Source of the DNA: Pseudomonadota bacterium
GTDB lineage: Bacteria; Pseudomonadota; Gammaproteobacteria; Burkholderiales; Methylophilaceae
Assembly: GCA_023459535.1 (NCBI GenBank)
Contig: JAEWTK010000227.1
Coordinates: 1-7,467 of the forward strand
Direction: 5' to 3'
Length of the DNA: 7,467 nt
A program made the translations under genes and the position numbers. The notes beneath the pieces were generated by a model, which saw only the letters and a program-made list of their open reading frames with translations, made no database searches and was not told where the DNA came from. Positions 7,001 to 7,467 of this stretch are shown piece after piece (position 1 is the stretch's first letter; each line of letters opens with the position of its first letter).

Positions 7001-7443
7001 ATCACGCGCTTGCCGACGAGATCGCCCGGATGATGGATATTGCCTTGTTGCAGGCTGAGCAAGATGTAAGGCGAATGCTGGAAGATGGATGCGATTGCCA
7101 CGACCGGCTTACCCGCGACATGCGCCAGCAGAATATCGGCATCACCGATGCTGTAGCCAGCGGCGCCAGACAGTACCTGCTGCATCGGCGGCTTGTCCGT
7201 GCCGCCTTCAATCAGCACGACATCGAGATTCTCATCCTGGTAAAAGCCTTTGAGTTGCGCAGCATAATACCCGGCAAACTGAAACTGATGATGCCACTTG
7301 AGTTGAAGCAGGATACGTTGAGGGCTGTCTTCGGCATAAGCACCGGCAACCAACATCAGCCAGAGAAAAATCCCAAGCACCAGCCTCGTCGAAAGATTGC
7401 CGCATAATGCCTTGGCACGATAAGCCTCTAGCAGGCGGTACAT
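4084..7443 (-). CDS. Membrane receptor with NMT1/THI5-like sensor, PAS, GAF, GGDEF and EAL domains
   Basis: A 1119-residue signalling protein. A signal-peptide-like segment (hydrophobic 21-36, AYA before residue 38) leads into a periplasmic NMT1/THI5-like binding domain (about 43-335; LQLKWHHQFQFAGYYAAQLK, later AVSAYATVEPSYLRARG). Relatives bind thiamine-pathway pyrimidines or other small molecules; the ligand here is unknown. A membrane helix (about 346-366) and a basic, helical linker follow. Cytosolic parts are PAS (about 390-505, ending QDISEHKRLE), GAF (about 515-672), GGDEF (about 680-850) and EAL (about 860-1112). GGDEF is intact at 762-766, with RxxD at R753-D756. EAL keeps the expected metal and catalytic residues: E895, N955, E987, D1017, D1018, K1038, E1074 and Q1094. 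Both c-di-GMP synthesis and hydrolysis therefore look possible; which dominates cannot be read from sequence. One signature is slightly altered (DPMTHLPNR for DxLTGLPNR), which is common. ATG 7443 has AGGAG 7 nt upstream. The upstream neighbour lies outside the window. Confidence 0.94.
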   Translation of the reverse strand: MYRLLEAYRAKALCGNLSTRLVLGIFLWLMLVAGAYAEDSPQRILLQLKWHHQFQFAGYYAAQLKGFYQDENLDVVLIEGGTDKPPMQQVLSGAAGYSIGDADILLAHVAGKPVVAIASIFQHSPYILLSLQQGNIHHPGDLVGKRVMLSNDQGAAQFRAVMMKEGIGLENVEIVPHSWNLDDLIEGRVDAVSAYATVEPSYLRARGHELNVLHSQDYGVDFYGDTLFTTKQEVQDHPERVAAFLRATRKGWSYAFAHPDEVVTYILGLDGVAERGVTREMLLAEARDMEPYVLVDVVEPGHMNIGRWEATAATLAKLGMMPALYDLSEFVYDPSSVAPHPPLLRYVSYALLAGLFLLVLVLLWNLQMHKKVQQRTKALKDEVNRREAAEDLLKIAGSTARLGGWALDIASGRMSWTDEVSRLHDMSPGSVVDPEDGIRMYVPEHQPIIRQAVESCRRDGTPYDLELEKITITGRHIWVRTIGQAVRDDKGDIVRLQGSFQDISEHKRLEAFKNGLRNLLEEIATRKPLEQIMHGVVVTLERQFPKALCSVMLLDNDGKMLRLGAADRLGTDYLGPLKAMQEVGGTGFCTAAALENRTIIIRDIESDLNWGTFREHALACGLRACWTTPLLSSAHKVLGTLVLYHREPFEPSVEEQELVNDYARILGIAIERHQSEERIQQLAFYDPMTHLPNRQLLMDRLGQRLAASARSQQNEAILFIDLDNFKMLNDTHGHDVGDLLLVEVARRISASVRESDTVSRLGGDEFVVIIDELDENAEQAAAQVRIVCEKLIDAFRQPFHLNGYVHHATPSIGIALFNGSTQTTVDELLRRADLAMYRAKDSGRNCYRFFDQKMQTLVSERVQLEEDLRAAIAAQQFALYYQPQVDRQRGIIGAEALLRWHHPRHGLVAPMEFISQAEDSGLILPIGHWVIKTACEQLVRWADDPVTEPLVLSINISARQCLQPDFVDSVIGLLEQTGANPQRLMLELTESVLVDNVDEIIMRMNALKAHGLGFALDDFGTGYSSLSYLKRMPFDQVKIDRSFVRDVMLDQNDASIVRTIISLGLILELEVLAEGVETEEQLDFLLTQNCHLFQGYLFGKPLPLDTFEAALHEETFRSL

Positions 7444-7450
7444 CTGGTGA

Positions 7451-7455
7451 CTCCT
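7451..7455 (-). promoter_or_regulatory. Strong ribosome binding site of the receptor gene
   Basis: AGGAG on the minus strand, 7 nt before ATG 7443. It fixes the start and so confirms the unusually long, basic 20-residue stretch before the hydrophobic core of the signal segment. Only 24 bp of upstream sequence is present, so the promoter cannot be judged. Confidence 0.75.
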
Positions 7456-7467
7456 GGAACGGGAATG

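Noticed and set aside
7399..7407. Cys14 of the receptor as a lipoprotein attachment site.
   Set aside because: The residues before it (KAL) do not form a lipobox, and it lies before the hydrophobic core of the signal segment rather than after it.
1..7467. Defence system, prophage, toxin-antitoxin or mobile element.
   Set aside because: No transposase, integrase, nuclease-toxin pair, terminal inverted repeats or spacer array is visible. The small ORF beside yaeQ does not resemble a known antitoxin.

Overview
The window looks like a piece of a proteobacterial chromosome, probably beta- or gamma-proteobacterial. The reasons are a YaeQ-family gene, a MscS-family channel, an arrangement of c-di-GMP signalling proteins typical of free-living Gram-negatives, a protein with a periplasmic ligand domain, and mid-range GC content judged by eye. 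No mobile element, CRISPR array, rRNA or tRNA was seen. Apart from the gene cut by the left edge, all genes are on the minus strand, so they read from right to left.

Layout in minus-strand reading order: (1) 7443-4084 is a 1119-residue membrane receptor with a periplasmic NMT1/THI5-like substrate-binding domain, a transmembrane helix, PAS, GAF, GGDEF and EAL domains; both output domains keep their key residues. (2) A spacer of about 250 bp holds one plausible promoter. (3) 3831-2863 is a Ca2+/Na+ antiporter of the CaCA superfamily. (4) A 120-bp spacer holds a hairpin. (5) 2742-2548 encodes a 64-residue, glycine- and proline-free helical protein of unknown function, followed after 13 nt by (6) yaeQ at 2534-1980; these two are probably cotranscribed. 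(7) A 162-bp AT-rich spacer carries palindromes and direct repeats lying on a promoter-like sequence. (8) 1817-357 is a soluble GAF-PAS-GGDEF diguanylate cyclase. It converges on (9) the 3' end of a plus-strand MscS-family channel gene (2-325) across a 31-bp gap.

The functional theme is cyclic di-GMP. One gene is a candidate transmembrane sensor that could make and/or degrade c-di-GMP in response to a periplasmic small molecule. The other is a cytosolic cyclase with an intact inhibitory site. The antiporter, yaeQ and the small helical ORF lie between them with no evident functional link. Most parts belong to known families. The least explained elements are the 64-residue helical protein next to yaeQ, the repeat-rich promoter region of the cyclase, and the ligand of the large receptor.
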